Under the pieces are notes generated by a model. That model was not told where the DNA came from. It did not search any database and saw only the letters and a list, made by a program, of their open reading frames with translations. A DNA stretch of 64,000 nt from Chaetomium olivaceum (taxonomy: Eukaryota > Ascomycota > Sordariomycetes > Sordariales > Chaetomiaceae), in the NCBI GenBank assembly GCA_039881045.1, contig JAYWVB010000067.1, positions 62,001-126,000 of the forward strand, read 5' to 3'. Positions 35,301-47,245 of the stretch are shown one piece after another; position 1 is the first letter of the stretch, and each line of letters begins with the position of its first letter. The position numbers were made by a program, and so were the translations under genes.

Positions 35301-37078
35301 GCGACTGCGGCTGCACTGTCGATCCAGAGCCTCACTTCCACGAACACCCTGTCCAGCTGGGGCTGGGCCCGGGCTCCTGTCAACTGGATTCGCCGATTGC
35401 CTTTTGCTTTTTTTGAGATGTACAGGTACAAACAACAATAATGCCCCTACTTCGTACGAACACCGGTTCATTACCCCGGATCCCGACAGTCGACACAAAA
35501 AAAAAAATAACGGTAATATCCACAGGATGAAATGGGGCGGCTGCAGGTAACTTGGGGCGCAACGTGAGACAGCAGGGCAGGAAGGGTTAGGTATCGCCGT
35601 TACATGCTAGGTACGTAAAGCAGTTAGAGCAAAAACCCTGCTTCCATTTTCCGAGGCTGTCTTGCCGTGCATCTGCACGATTATACATCCATCCATACCC
35701 TACATACACAGTACACTACATAACTACAGGGTGCTGCTGCAGCAGGCGGTCAGATCTTGGACGGCCCGCCCCTGCGTCCGCATCTGCCAGATCCGGCGCC
35801 TCGCATCGCGCCCTGTACGTAGGTGTACGCGCGCTAGTTTGACGTGGCTTCAAGCCTTCCTGCACGGGCTCGCCGAGAGGGGGGACTGCACAATCATGCG
35901 CCGCAAGCCTCACCCGGCCGAGCCGAAGTCCATACCTGCAGCGGGATGGGGACATGGGTATCCGGACGGGAATGTGTGTTTCCGAGAGGAAGGCTGGGAG
36001 AGTGAGGTGAGGTTGTGAGAGGTAGGTGGTTAATTGATAGGACAGCAGATGGTTGAAGCTGCTCCATTCTGGCCTTGGTTCGATAGGACATGAGTCTGTT
36101 CGAGTATGATTGATCGACATAAATTGTATACAGTGGGATAAGCATAACGTTATCAATGAATGTTCTTTTCCCGAAGTATCCGTTGCGTTTTAAGGGCGCT
36201 ATTGAAAAGCAAGCTTTGAGTGGTCAACCTGCGATATCAATCAATGTTTGTTACACACACCTTATGATATTCATTGCTTGGATGTTTGAATTAACTCCCA
36301 TTTCATCCTCATTCCTAAAAAAAAATATGTGTCCTTGTCCCGAGTTCCTTGTCATCATCTTCTCTGGGCTTTCTAAAGTTATGTCTTGGAAGCCTCTCCG
36401 TTCCGTTCACTAATTCTTATTCATCTTTTACCCATATGTAGGTAGAGGGAGCGTAAGTGAACGGCGTAGGCGAGAATGTGTTGTGTTCGGCAGGGAAACT
36501 TCGGTAAGGGCGATATACGAATATATGAGAAAGAATTACAACCCTTAAAACAGAATTAACAGAAAGAAGGAAGCTAACAGCAGCTAGTCACTACCAGTAC
36601 ATATTAGCAATGACGGCTCAACATCCAAGAGAACCGAAGCGGGAATAGTGCAAGTATAGAGAATATGGAAATATTTGAAGAGGAGAAAGATCTCGATGGC
36701 AGGCGAAATGCTACGTAACTCGGGAACGAGTGGTGGATGTAAATAGAGAAGGGGGAGTGAGGCCCACGGGTCTTCTAGTTTTGCCAGGATCAAGTATAGC
36801 TCAATATGAGATGCTACACGAAGTTGGTCTTTAGTTATATTCACGATTGTACTCGACCCCGACATCACTTAGTAGATATATCACGGTATGAAAGGACTGA
36901 AGTTGAATACAATATCCCCGAGAACAGAGGTCGTGGCTAATATTCTAGGACGAAAAGACCCCCAAGACTGACGACGGCGAGTGTAGATGCAGGACGCTGT
37001 TTAACTCCAACCTCCAAGTGCCAACCATCCAATCTACAATTACACGACCCCCCAACACACACCAACCGATAAACAAAA
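32375..37078. other. Gene-free interval of about 4.7 kb
   Basis: No supported gene. It contains G-rich tracts just after the upstream gene, a CTCCTCTGG-type repeat near 34226-34270, a CA microsatellite (34715-34749), and a distinctly AT-richer part at about 36100-36960. A 94-codon minus-strand open frame there (36584-36868) has no recognisable features. Confidence 0.5.
34715..34749. repeat. CA dinucleotide microsatellite
   Basis: Nearly pure CA repeat with two ccc interruptions, in intergenic sequence. Confidence 0.9.
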
Positions 37079-37175
37079 TCAGTCCTCCCCCAATCTCAAA
37101 TAAACCGCCCTCCCCCTCCCTTCCCCCCTCACAACCACCTCCCTGCCCCCAACCTCAACCTTCTCCTCCTTTGAC

Positions 37176-37208
<33 letters not shown>

Positions 37209-38262
37209 CCAACAGCAGCAGGCTCGTCCCGCCAAATCTCCACCTCATACCCCCCAACCCCACCACCACCACCACCTTCACCTCCAACTCCGAGAACCAT
37301 CCGTACAACTCTCACGGCCTGCTCCCACCCCCCAACCTCCATCAGCACCCTCCGCGGACGCACCGTCGCGGTAATCTCCAACAGGCGCGCGTAGAACACA
37401 TCCTCGGGCTGGCATGTTGCATACCGGCCGTTTTTTGGGGGGCCAGGGACCAGCGCGAGGCGCGGCTCGTGGTTGCGCACGGCGCGGGCGGTGAAGCGGG
37501 CGAAGTCGTGGGGGCTGATGTAGGGCGGGTTGGAGACCAGGAGATCGATTTGCGGGGTCTTATCTTTTGTTTCTTGGTTGTGGTTGTGGCTGGGGTAGAG
37601 GGAGGGGAGGGGGGTGGGGGAGAAGATGTCGTGCTGGGTGAAGGTTAGGGTGTGGTGGGGGGAGGAGGATCGAGAGGGAGGGGGGTTGTGGGTTTGGTTT
37701 TTGCGCGCGAGAGCGATGGCGGTGGGGGAGATGTCGACGCCGTGGATGGTTATGGGGGTGGTGCGGGGGAGGGTGGATTGGAGGGAGTGTAGGAGGAGGA
37801 GGGGGATGCAGCCTGTTCCGGTGCAGAGGTCGAGGATGGTGAGGGAACGGGGTGGTGGGTGGGATTGGGTGAGGAGGGTGGCCAGGTGGAGGGTGTAGGC
37901 TTCTGTCTCGGGTCTGTGAAGGTCGTTTAGTATGGTGTATTGGTAGAAGGAGAAAGGAATGGTCTCCTTGGGAGAGCATACCTTGGGATGAGCACACCCG
38001 GTCGGCATTTGATGTTGAGATGGCCAAACGGCTGTGACCCGAGGACATACTGCAGCGGGACGCCCTTTGACCGCTGTTCGACCAGCTCCCATACACGCAC
38101 TCCAGCTGGGATGGGTGACTTGGTGTCTTGGACGTGCTCTCTAATCCAGCGCAGCTCGTTGGCGGTGGACTGTAAATCTCGGCAGGCTGGGAGCAGTTGG
38201 GCCGCCAGGGGTGATATCTCGCGCCTGGCTCTCCAAAAGAGAGATGGTGGAAGACGGGGCAT
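37079..38262 (-). CDS. MTQ1: Mitochondrial release-factor N5-glutamine methyltransferase (HemK/PrmC family)
   Basis: SAM-dependent methyltransferase predicted to modify the GGQ glutamine of the mitochondrial release factor. ATG 38262 (MPRLPPSLFWRAR), one intron (37914-37981), 371 aa. The intron falls inside the conserved RPETE motif, which is rebuilt exactly by splicing (PGVLIPR + PETEAYTLHLA). SAM motif I reads ILDLCTGTGCIPLLLLH, motif II includes HGVDISPTAIALARKN, and the catalytic signature is SNPPYIS. The C-terminal part contains PRLALVPGPPKNGRYAT and RRVLMEVGGWEQA. A (CAG)10-like repeat on the plus strand (37178-37208) encodes a run of about ten alanines near the C-terminus. Divergent from AIM32, 466 bp apart. 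Mtq2-type cytosolic enzymes are smaller, so Mtq1 is favoured. Confidence 0.9.
37178..37208. repeat. CAG/CTG trinucleotide repeat, polyalanine in MTQ1
   Basis: About ten CAG units on the plus strand, read as GCT alanine codons on the minus strand within the C-terminal domain of the methyltransferase. Confidence 0.9.
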
Positions 38263-38728
38263 TTTCTGGGGCCTAGTATGAGATTAATGAGTCTGTAGAT
38301 AGTTGGGGGTAGGCACATTACAATGTAGAATGGGGGAGGGTTAGGAGGTTGAGCGTGGATAGAGAAGGACGGACCGGAAGTTGTGACTTTATTGTGATGG
38401 TTGAGAAATATGTATTTGCATGATTAGTTATGGGTTATACCATTATTTTCAAGAACCGCCAAGTTTAGTATTTTTTACACAATTATTCGTTTTTGATCAC
38501 ATCGTCGTCTTCGGGTTGGAAAAGCATGAGATATTGACTTAGCAGGTTCAGATAAATATTCGATTACTGCATATCAGTCCTCGGATTTAAACCCACCATC
38601 AACCCCGATCGCCGACATCCCGGCTCACCTTTCTGTGGAAGATAGGAATCTCGAGCAAACTACAACATGGACGTCCAACGATTTCCCTGGGTTTGCCAAC
38701 CAAAACTCACTACAAATTTCCGCCCACC
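38263..38728. promoter_or_regulatory. Divergent promoter region of MTQ1 and AIM32
   Basis: 466 bp between two start codons on opposite strands. The middle (about 38390-38560) is AT-rich. No specific site can be named. Confidence 0.5.
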
Positions 38729-39893
38729 ATGACCATCCATCGAATATTTATGAGAGTAAAAACTCCTAGCTTCAGATGGGCATTCAGGACCACACCAAGT
38801 CTGAGACCGCTCGCAACCAAGACCCCTCCACCCTTCCCGACAACGCCAACATGTCCGGCCCCGACCTGTCCATGCGCCCCGTCGCCGGAGCTGCCAGAGG
38901 ATTTTCCGATTGATCGCAAGGCATCCCTCAACGGCCTGATCTCCAACTACGCACAGCATGTCCTGGTCTGCACCGGCAAGGAGGACTGGCCATCGCGCAT
39001 CGAGGAGGACAACGCCGGCGACAACCTGGTGGCCGATCTACGCGAGCTGATCGGACCCAAAGGGAAATTCAGCGATGTAAGCCGCCCCCGCCCTCTCCAT
39101 CCCCAACCCCTCTCCGCACCTTCGCCCGATCTACCCATAACTAACCTGTGTTATCATCAACCACACAGCCCTTCCACAACATATCCACCCTGGCCTCCTC
39201 CTTCCCCTCCACCCCCCCGCCCCAACGCCAACCCGACCTGCAAACAACCTCCGCCTACCTCCTCCCGCAGTTCAAATACGTCCCCTTCCTCCCGCGCGTC
39301 TCCTTCGAGCACGTCGAGGCCCTGGTGCGCGGCTACCTGCAGCCCGACAAGCTGCACGCGATGCACGACGGCCTGTCGCCCATCCACCGCGACCGGCTGC
39401 TGCGCAAGCCCCGCTATGCCGAGCTGTTGTGGGGCGTGCGTGGGGTGAGGGAGGTGGTGGTGCTGGTTTGTGGGCATGGCGGGCGGGATTTAAGGTGTGG
39501 CGTGTATGGGCCGTTGTTGAGGGGTGAATTTGAGAGGAGGTTGCTGGGGATGGGGGTGGAGGTGTTGAAGGGGGCAGTGGAGGTGGAAGGGGAAGGGGGG
39601 AGGTGGGGTTGGTGGAGGGGGAGAGTTCGGGTAGGCGGACGGCGGCGAGGGTTGGGTTGATCAGCCATATTGGCGGGCACAAGTTTGCGGGGAATGTGAT
39701 TGTGTATTTGCCGCCGAGTTTGAGGACGGAGGATGGGGAAACACATCCGTTGGCGGGGCATGGGATTTGGTATGGGAGGGTTGAGCCTCGGCATGTGGAG
39801 GGGATTGTGGGAGAGACCATCTTGAAGGGGAGGGTTATCGAGGAGCTGTTCAGGGGAGGTATCAAACAGGATGGGGAGATCTTGAGGCTATAG
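38729..39893 (+). CDS. AIM32: Aim32-like thioredoxin-fold ferredoxin (sucrase/ferredoxin-like family), frame broken
   Basis: Mitochondrial protein of the Apd1/Aim32 family, with a C-terminal thioredoxin-like ferredoxin domain that binds a [2Fe-2S] cluster and takes part in redox quality control. ATG 38729 (ccaccATGacc) starts a basic presequence (MTIHRIFMRVKTPSFRWAF). The intron at 39077-39168 is in frame. Family blocks: SLNGLISNYAQHVLVCTGK, DNLVADLRELIGPKG, SFEHVEALVRGYLQP, VCGHGGRDLRCGVYGP with its two cysteines, and the cluster-binding HIGGHKFAGNVIVY, then GIWYGRVEPRHVEGIV. Between VEVEGEGG and EVGLVEGESSG the frame shifts by one base at the G6 run 39595-39600. Exon 2 is 725 nt, one base short of a multiple of three, exactly as expected for one lost G. 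About 358 aa if intact. Confidence 0.87.
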
Positions 39894-40174
39894 CTGGGCC
39901 GTTGTAAATGACGCTAGATCATGGGATAGAATAGAAGAGCAGAGTCCCCTCGAGCAAGGAGCATTGGTCACCTCGCCGAGTGTTTGATATGAGCCTTGGC
40001 ACTTGCCATTGACGGGGTGTATATTGCTTAGTTGCATATTTTACTTTTCTCATACCCAATTTAACCAACCAATTCAAGCTTCGTTTCACTCGCTCTCATT
40101 GCATTACGCCGTGATTTGATTGTGATCTCATATGAGACCGATACCCAAGCCCACTAAATAACCACCCGACCAGC

Positions 40175-41852
40175 ATGAGACAAACTATTCTCCATCTCTA
40201 CGCCCGGCCACCGGCGAGGTTAGCAAGGCTTGTCAGCCCCAGGACAACCTCAACTTCGTCATGTCACACGCCATGCCCGAGTTATCCCACCATCCAACAA
40301 CAACGCCTCCAACCACAACAACACCGTGCCTTCCACATCACACCCGCCCACCACCGCAGGCCACCCCCGATCAGGATCGCCAAACAACAACCCCCTCCGC
40401 CCTCCCCCAAACCAACAACAACCACAACCACAACCACAACCACACCCCCACCCAAACCCCAACCCCAACCCAAAACCACCACCCCCCCAAGGCCTCAGTC
40501 CGAACCCCCCCAACCCAAAAAACCCACCACCACCATCCTCCGCCGCTACCGCACCGAACTCCTCCTCCTCGCCGCCGCCCTCGTCCTCTTCACCCCCACC
40601 CTCACCCGCTCCCCTAGCAGCAGCAGCACCAAAACCAACCGCCCGCTCAACCCCGAGACCTTCTCCCCCTTCACCGTCACCGCGCGCGAGGACGTCTCGC
40701 CCACGGCCTTTGTTCTTACCGTCGAGCCCACCGCTGCGGTGCGCGGGATTGACGGGGGTGGTGGTGGTGGTAGTGGTGCTGTGGCGAAGACGGTGGAGGA
40801 GGTGCAGAGGGCGTGGCGGCGTGGGTTGTGGGCCGTCGAGGTCAAGCAGCCGGAGTTGATGGTCGCGAGGGATTATACGCCGTTGCCGGATGGGGTTGTT
40901 GCTGGGGATGGGGTTGTTGCTGGGGAGGAGGTGGGTGAGGGTGGGGATGGGGTTGAGGTCGGGGGTGGGGAGCAGGGGAGGTTGAGGCTGTATGTGCGGA
41001 GGATGGAGCGAGGCGAGGTGTCCAACTATCTTGCGAGGTTGAAGGTTGGGGATGAGGTGGAATTGAGGGGGCCGAAGCTGGGGTTTGATTTGAGGGCGCG
41101 GGTGGGGGTTGAAGGTCGCGAGGATGGAGTGGAGGGAGAACACTTAGGCGATAAAAAGAAGGTGGTATTCCTGGCTGGTGGGACGGGAATCTCGCCTGCG
41201 CTGCAGGCTGCAAAGGCCCTGCTGGATAACCCCCAAGTGGAGATGGAGGTTGTGTGGGCGAACCGGCGACGGGAGGATTGCATCGGGTGCGAGGGGCGGG
41301 GAGCAGCAGGGAGCCATCGTTGCTCTGCTGGAGGATTTCCGGAAAAAGTATGGGGAGAGGTTCAGGTATTCCTGCACCGTGGACGGAGAGGGGACCTTCA
41401 TCGACGCCGGGACCATCGCGAGGGTAGCGCAGCCAGCACCGTCGCCATCCGCATCCGCTTCAACCCCAGCCCAAACCCAGTCAGCTTGGGGGCTGTGGCC
41501 CCTTGGGGGTACGAGCCAGAAGAGCACTGCAGTATCACAGCCCGCTACCACGGTCAACTCCGACGCCTGCTCCTACCACTCACCCAAGGGGCTGGTTGTT
41601 TCTGACGAACGCGACTCCCACGCCGACACTGACAGCGAACTGTGCCAATGCAAGGACGCCGACGGCCACTCTGTCCGGGGTGGAAAGAACCTGCTCATGG
41701 TCTCTGGCCCGGAGGGCTTCGTTAAACATTTCGCGGGTGCCAAGGTATGGGGTGCCGGAAAGGAGATGCAAGGGCCGGTGAAGGGAGTCATCGGCGACCT
41801 GAAGAAGAAAAGTCCGGGCCTTGGAGAGGATTGGCTTGTTCTGAAGATGTAA
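40175..41852 (+). CDS. CYC2: Cyc2-like mitochondrial FAD/NAD(P)H oxidoreductase, frame broken
   Basis: Member of the ferredoxin/cytochrome-b5 reductase family resembling Cyc2, an inner-membrane flavoprotein that helps attach haem to cytochrome c. ATG 40175 starts an Arg-rich presequence (MRQTILHLYARPPARLARLV), followed by a Thr/Pro repeat stretch and one membrane segment (ELLLLAAALVLFTPTL). The FAD-binding motif is RDYTPLP; GEVSNYLARLKVGDEVELRGP and the pyridine-nucleotide motif FLAGGTGISPALQAA follow. After VVWANRRREDCIGCEGRG the protein continues in another frame as EQQGAIVALLEDFRKKYGER, ending GLGEDWLVLKM. The shift fits one surplus G in 41291-41301 (gaggggcgggga); total length 1678 nt is one base over a multiple of three. 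Mcr1-type cytochrome-b5 reductase is the alternative. Confidence 0.78.
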
Positions 41853-42038
41853 TGGCGAATACGGAGCGAGTGGTTTGCTTATAGAAAGCGAAGCGTCATA
41901 TAGAGATAGAGGAGCACTCGCTGTGGCCAAGGGTGTAATGCCGCTCATCACGGACAAAGGTTGGATCAAAGCTGATATTCATTCCCATGCTAATTCTACG
42001 GCCGCCAACGCCATCACAATGCTCTCGCCGCCCAACCC

Positions 42039-45000
42039 TCAAATCCCCTGAACCTTACGGTACGAAGGCGGCTTCATGGTCCGTTGTATAATCTTGGCCG
42101 CATACGTGGGAATCAAGGACATGGCCCCGATGGCAGCAACCCGCCAGTAAAAACCCCTATCACGAATGTTAGCCAAACCCATCTCAAAATGACGGGAAAA
42201 CAGACAAAAAGGGGTTACTCACAGCGTCAACAAAAACCCCAAATCGAAATACCTGCCCAAAAACGGAATCGACCCCACAAACATAACAAACGTCCCAACA
42301 ATCGACACCACCATAACCCAATGCCACGTCGTGATCTCAATTGCCACCATCAGCAGCTCATTCAGCACCAGCACCGTATAGCTCACAGCCACCATGCGGG
42401 GGCCATCGACCTCGGTCAGGACCTGTGAGAGGCCCTGGATGAGGCAGCCCTGGTAGATGGAGACAAAGACCCAGACAAAAAAGGTGCGGTAGGACAGCGA
42501 GCGGCCCGACGTCAGCTCCTTGTACAGCTCCGGGTACAGGTTAGCCAGCTCCTCGTCCACGTCCTTGTCTAGCACCAGCGACAGCACCGGCATCGCCGTG
42601 TAGACGGTTGCGTAGCCGACCATGAGCCAGTCCTGGGAGGGGTGTGTTAGTAGACATTCGTACGTGAAGCGTGAGTGATATAGAAAGTGGTAAAGGGAGG
42701 AGTATGAACGCACCTTGTATAGACCCTCGGGCTCGAAGTTGAGCGCGATGCTGTACATGGTCTGGCAGACGGCGATGATCAGGCCACGGTGGATGACGAA
42801 CTGCGCCAGTTTGGCGCTGCGCTTGTAGCTGTTGCGGCCGTGCCAGACCAGCAGCTTGGTCAGGTGGAAGAAGTGCTCGATGGAGAAGAGAAGTCGGCCG
42901 CCAGACTGGCCTGGCGGCCTTCCTTGCCCACGATGCCCACCCCGACGTCGGCCGCCTGGATCATGGAGACGTCGTTGCCGCCGTCGCCGATGCAGCACAC
43001 CCGCTTCTTGGTGTACTCCTTGATGAGCTTGGCAACCTCGGCCTTTTGCGTCGGCGAGCACCGGCAGGCGACGACGGTGGGGAGGAGGACCGCGACCGAG
43101 ATGAACTCGGTGCGGTAGTGCGTGAGGTACATGCTGAGGCTCTCGCCGTCGATGAGGAGGCAGGAGTCGGTCTTGCTGCGGAGGAGATCGAGGTTCTCTT
43201 GCGCAACGTCTTTCCGGCGGAGCTTGGCCACCGTGTGGATGTACTGGCCTCGGGCGACCAGCTTGGAGCTGACGGCAACGCAGCGTGCTGTCTCCACCTT
43301 GTCGCCTGTCAACATCCAAATCTTGATGCCGGCATTGCGCAGCAGCTCAAGCGACGGCTTGACGTCTTTTTGTAGTTTATCTTCGACACCCGTCACCCCG
43401 AGTAGTTCCAGGTCGTGCTCCAGATACCGGGACACGACGGCCTGCATCCCGGCCTCGCGGCTGGCAATGGCCAACGACGCTTCATGATACTTGGCTGTGA
43501 ACTCCTGGTATTCGGCGGCCGACAGCCGCTTTCTCCCGACAACAAGCGTCCGGAGGCCCTCGCGCGCCATGTTTGCCGTCTCCTCATCGAGCCAGTCGTT
43601 CGCCGCGACGATGGAGCCCATGACGGTGTCGGCGCCTTTCTGGTAAAACCAAATCTCACTGGAGCCCAATTTCGGAACGCCGGCTTGCAGCTTTTCGTAG
43701 AACTGCACAATGACACCCATGCGCTTGCCTTCCGAGGTAAAAGGGAAAATGTCTAGAATACGGGCCTTGACCACAGGCCGGCCCGTCTCGGTCGACTCGA
43801 GAACCATGCTCTTGCGGTCGCGGGACGCCAGACGTAGGCCGATGGATTCGGTCCAGCGGACAATGGCAATCTCGTCGGGCGAGCTGGCTTGGTATGATTT
43901 CACGAGTCGGCCTTCTTCGTCTTCCTCGGTGGTTGGCGTCACATTGTGACACAGCGCGAGGGCAAGCACGACATCGCGGACGCGAGACCCAATCTCTCGG
44001 CGTGTCCTCGTCGCGCCGACATTTGCGGCCGATGAGACGGATGTCGACGGGGTCACGAGTGCCAGGTTACCGCTCGAAGGGGGGAGGTGGAGGCCTTGCT
44101 GCACGTAGGCTGAGACTTCGTCCATGGCATCGTTGGCGTATGACACAGTGCCGACGTGGATCTTCTTCATTTCCATCTCGTTCTGGGTCAGGGTTCCCGT
44201 CTTGTCACTGAGGAGGTACTCAATCCGCCCCAAGTCCTCTGGGATGGTGCTGGTCCTCACGACGGCGCCAGGGATGCCCGGGTCCCTCTGGATAAACCAG
44301 GAGTAGACACTCTTTCCCATGTCGAGATTTACCCGCAGGCTGATGGGCACAATGGTCGAGAACAAGACCAGGAATCTCATGATTTTGACGTACCAGATAT
44401 TCCCTTTGGTGTCGCTGAACCCCTCTAGCGCGACGAGAATGATTGAAAGCGCGAGAGTGAGGAAGCAGAGAATTTTGGTGAGCGAGTTGATCTCATACTC
44501 CAAGAGACCAGTCTTGGACCGAGAGGGGGCGGTAGAGAGGGCAGAGCGAGTCTGCGGCCCGGTGTATGCGATCACCGCCAGAGTCGTAGCATGTGAAGCA
44601 ATGACGGTATTGGCCCAGGCGGTATTGTCGATAGAGAGAGGCGCCGCCTTGAAACCGCCAGCCTCGTCCTGCGAGAAGGCGGTGGTACTCATGGCGTCGT
44701 GGCGTGAAGGTAGTAGTTCTAGAGAGCCAATGAATTCGTTGACTTTCTTGTCCGGTTTCCCCCCAGTGACCCGGAGACGGACTAACTCCTCCGTGGGTAG
44801 GTTCTGTGATAATGGAGATGCCAACCGCAGCTTCCAGTCGGTTTCGCCGTCCAGTTGGTCTGTCCTGATAAAAGTTTCCCCATTTGACCCGCCTTCCGCA
44901 GCCCCGGAGTCTTCCTCAATAGCAAACTCGGCCCCGGAGCTGCCCTCCCCGGCGTTGGCCGCATCGTCCAGCAGCAATGACTCTTCTTGAGGGGCTGCCT

Positions 45001-46168
45001 CGTCGTTTTCGTCCTCGTTTTTCTGCGCGGCTGGATCGTTCGATAGGCACTTTAGGATAATGACGTCTGAGGGCACGCGGTGCCCCTTGCTGAGCTTGAG
45101 AACGTCGCCGACCTTGAGATCCCGCGACTTCTTGCTCACTTCCGAGACAACACACGACGGTGGTTTCCTGGCCCCGTCGCCCTCGGTCTGTTCCTCCTCT
45201 TCCTGTATGTCCGACAGCCTGTCCCTCTCCGAGACATCATGACGCTTGGACCCTTTCTGTACGTGCGTGGACTTCCTCTTCCTCGCCGCCCGAGCACCCC
45301 CCGTCTTCCCGGGCTCGTCGAACTGCAGAACCGTGTATTCTTCGGAATTTGCCTCGTTATCTCTCCTCCGTCTCTCGATATCGTCGTAAGCCTCTTTCCC
45401 GAGCGTGATGACCAGCACGAATGCCAGTGGTGCGACGTACGTCGAGAGGTAGCCGATACGTAGCGCAGGGATGGCCTGCGAGGCGGCTACCAAGAGGAAG
45501 TACATGTTGAAAAAGAAGGAGAATTCGTTGTAGAGCGTAATGGGTAAGAAGCTCCAGGCCGTGTACTTGGCGTTGGAGATGATGTTTGGCGGGAAACGGG
45601 TTGATTGGAACGACCCGACAGCCACCAGCCTCGACGACGACGGGTCGTCCTCCTCCTTGTCAAGTTCCTCTCCCTGGTTGCCGTTGCGTGTGGCCGCGCC
45701 TGACATAAAACTGGGAAGGCTGAAACCAAACCGGCGCCATCTATCGCGGGTGAACGACGCTCGCCGGTTGCCAGAGTCCTGACCTTGGCCATGTTCGCTG
45801 AGCAGCGGCGCATCGTCCCCTCCGGCCGCGCTGGCGTCAGAATACCGCCGATCGTTTCCGTCTCCATCTCTTAACAGCCCTTGGGCATCCTCGTCGCCCC
45901 CATCATGACTGCGCCCTAGCTCGCCGTACCCATTGCGTTTGGCGCCACGTCGTAACCCGCCCATCCGGAGCGTGCGCAGAGCGATCCTCGGTGTTCGTTG
46001 TTCGGTCGTCTCGCGTGCCTGTCCCAGCAGGCTCCTCCTCCCTGGTTGCTCGATGCCGGAAACGGGTTGGGGATCAAGCTCTTCGAGGTCGATGTCGAGG
46101 TCGGAATCGGAGTCGTCGACGGGCGAGTCTGGCGGCTTCGCTGGGGGATAGGATGTTGAGGGAGGCAT
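42039..46168 (-). CDS. NEO1: P4-type phospholipid flippase Neo1, frame broken by a 5-bp duplication
   Basis: Aminophospholipid-translocating ATPase of Golgi and endosomes. ATG 46168 (MPPSTSYPPAKPPDSPVDD); introns 42633-42713 and 42157-42222. The last exon codes GFYWRVAAIGAMSLIPTYAA and ends SYRKVQGI. An acidic/Arg-rich cytosolic N-terminus leads to the first membrane pair (FLPITLYNEFSFFFNMYFLL). The PISLRVNLDMGK segment is typical of the Neo1/ATP9 branch. The phosphorylation motif DKTGTLT lies at about residue 655, the ATP-binding region holds KGADTVMG, and the hinge is GDGGNDVSMIQAAD. After SLAADFS the frame changes: TTCTC is present twice (42883-42892 on the plus strand), and removing one copy joins ADFS to IEHFFHLTKLLVWHGR. 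Exons sum to 3983 nt; minus 5 gives 1326 codons. Head-to-head with SEC16. Confidence 0.93.
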
Positions 46169-47245
46169 TCCGCATCGGCCCAAGGCCTCAGAGAATGCTG
46201 TAACAAACGCGACCCTCCTCTTCGGACACGATGCGCTGTTTATTCTGCGCTCGTTTTGGCCAGTCTCGCAGTGTCTCGAATCACGTTGTGCACATGACAA
46301 AGGGTTGCCGGGGGTGTGTTGGCTGTGGATGCCGTGCGGAGAGATTGAGAAATAAAAAAAAGACTGAAAATACTTTTTAAACCCTAGATTAGCTATTGAG
46401 GAGATACAGCTTCATGGCATGGCTGGGAAATGCATGGGAGATGTTACAGGTACAAGTGGTTGAGTGGCACTTCCGAGGTTGAAGACAGCTTAGCCGTCAA
46501 ACCGTCAAACCTGCAGTGCAGTGACAACTATTCTGTACTGTACCTAACGTGCTAACGTTACGACGACTGCTGCGCGGCCTTGATCAGATCGCAGGTGGAA
46601 TGACAGGGGTCATTGTTCAGATGCCACCGGGCCTGCATTAACGAGGAAGCTGCTGAGAGAGCCTTGGCAGCTTCTTATCCGTTAAAGCAACGGTTCGCTA
46701 TCCCTGCATTTAGCGGCCTCTCAGGCCCCTTGTCTTAACAAGCGGCCCCTACGATAAGAATAACTCTGCTAAGGCAGCCTGCCCGCGGCCCGCCTTGCAT
46801 CTCGCTGAGGCCAGCGTTGCCCTTTCGTCTGCGCCATGTGTAGCGCCGCTTCCGAGTTCCCGTTTGAGACGGATCTCGTCATCAACCTGAGGTTCCTGCC
46901 AACTTGCACTTTGCGATTTTGTGTTTAGGCGTGCATTTGCAAGACCACATTCTGCCAACCCCAAGCGGCCATGCTTTGTTATTAGATGTCCCTTCTTAGC
47001 CGCTCGTCTGTGTTTGTATCAGTATGCACTTTTTTCGCCCCTATCCATGTTCGGAAGTGCGACAGGGGGGGTCGACCGACGCGCTCCCGTCTCGCTTCAG
47101 TGCTGTTCTTGATTCTCGGTCGATCCCTGGCCTGAAGAAATGGCTGCTAATTCTCAACTTTTTATCTTCTAGTAATTCTCTTTGTTTCCTAGCGCAGCGG
47201 CGCATTTGCATTGGAACCTTGCGCAAAGTTTAGATCTGCGCCATC
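46169..47245. promoter_or_regulatory. Divergent promoter region of NEO1 and SEC16
   Basis: 1,077 bp between two start codons pointing away from each other. The 300 bp before SEC16 are CT-rich, in the manner of fungal leaders. No TATA box or transcription-factor site is certain. No gene seen inside. Confidence 0.5.
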
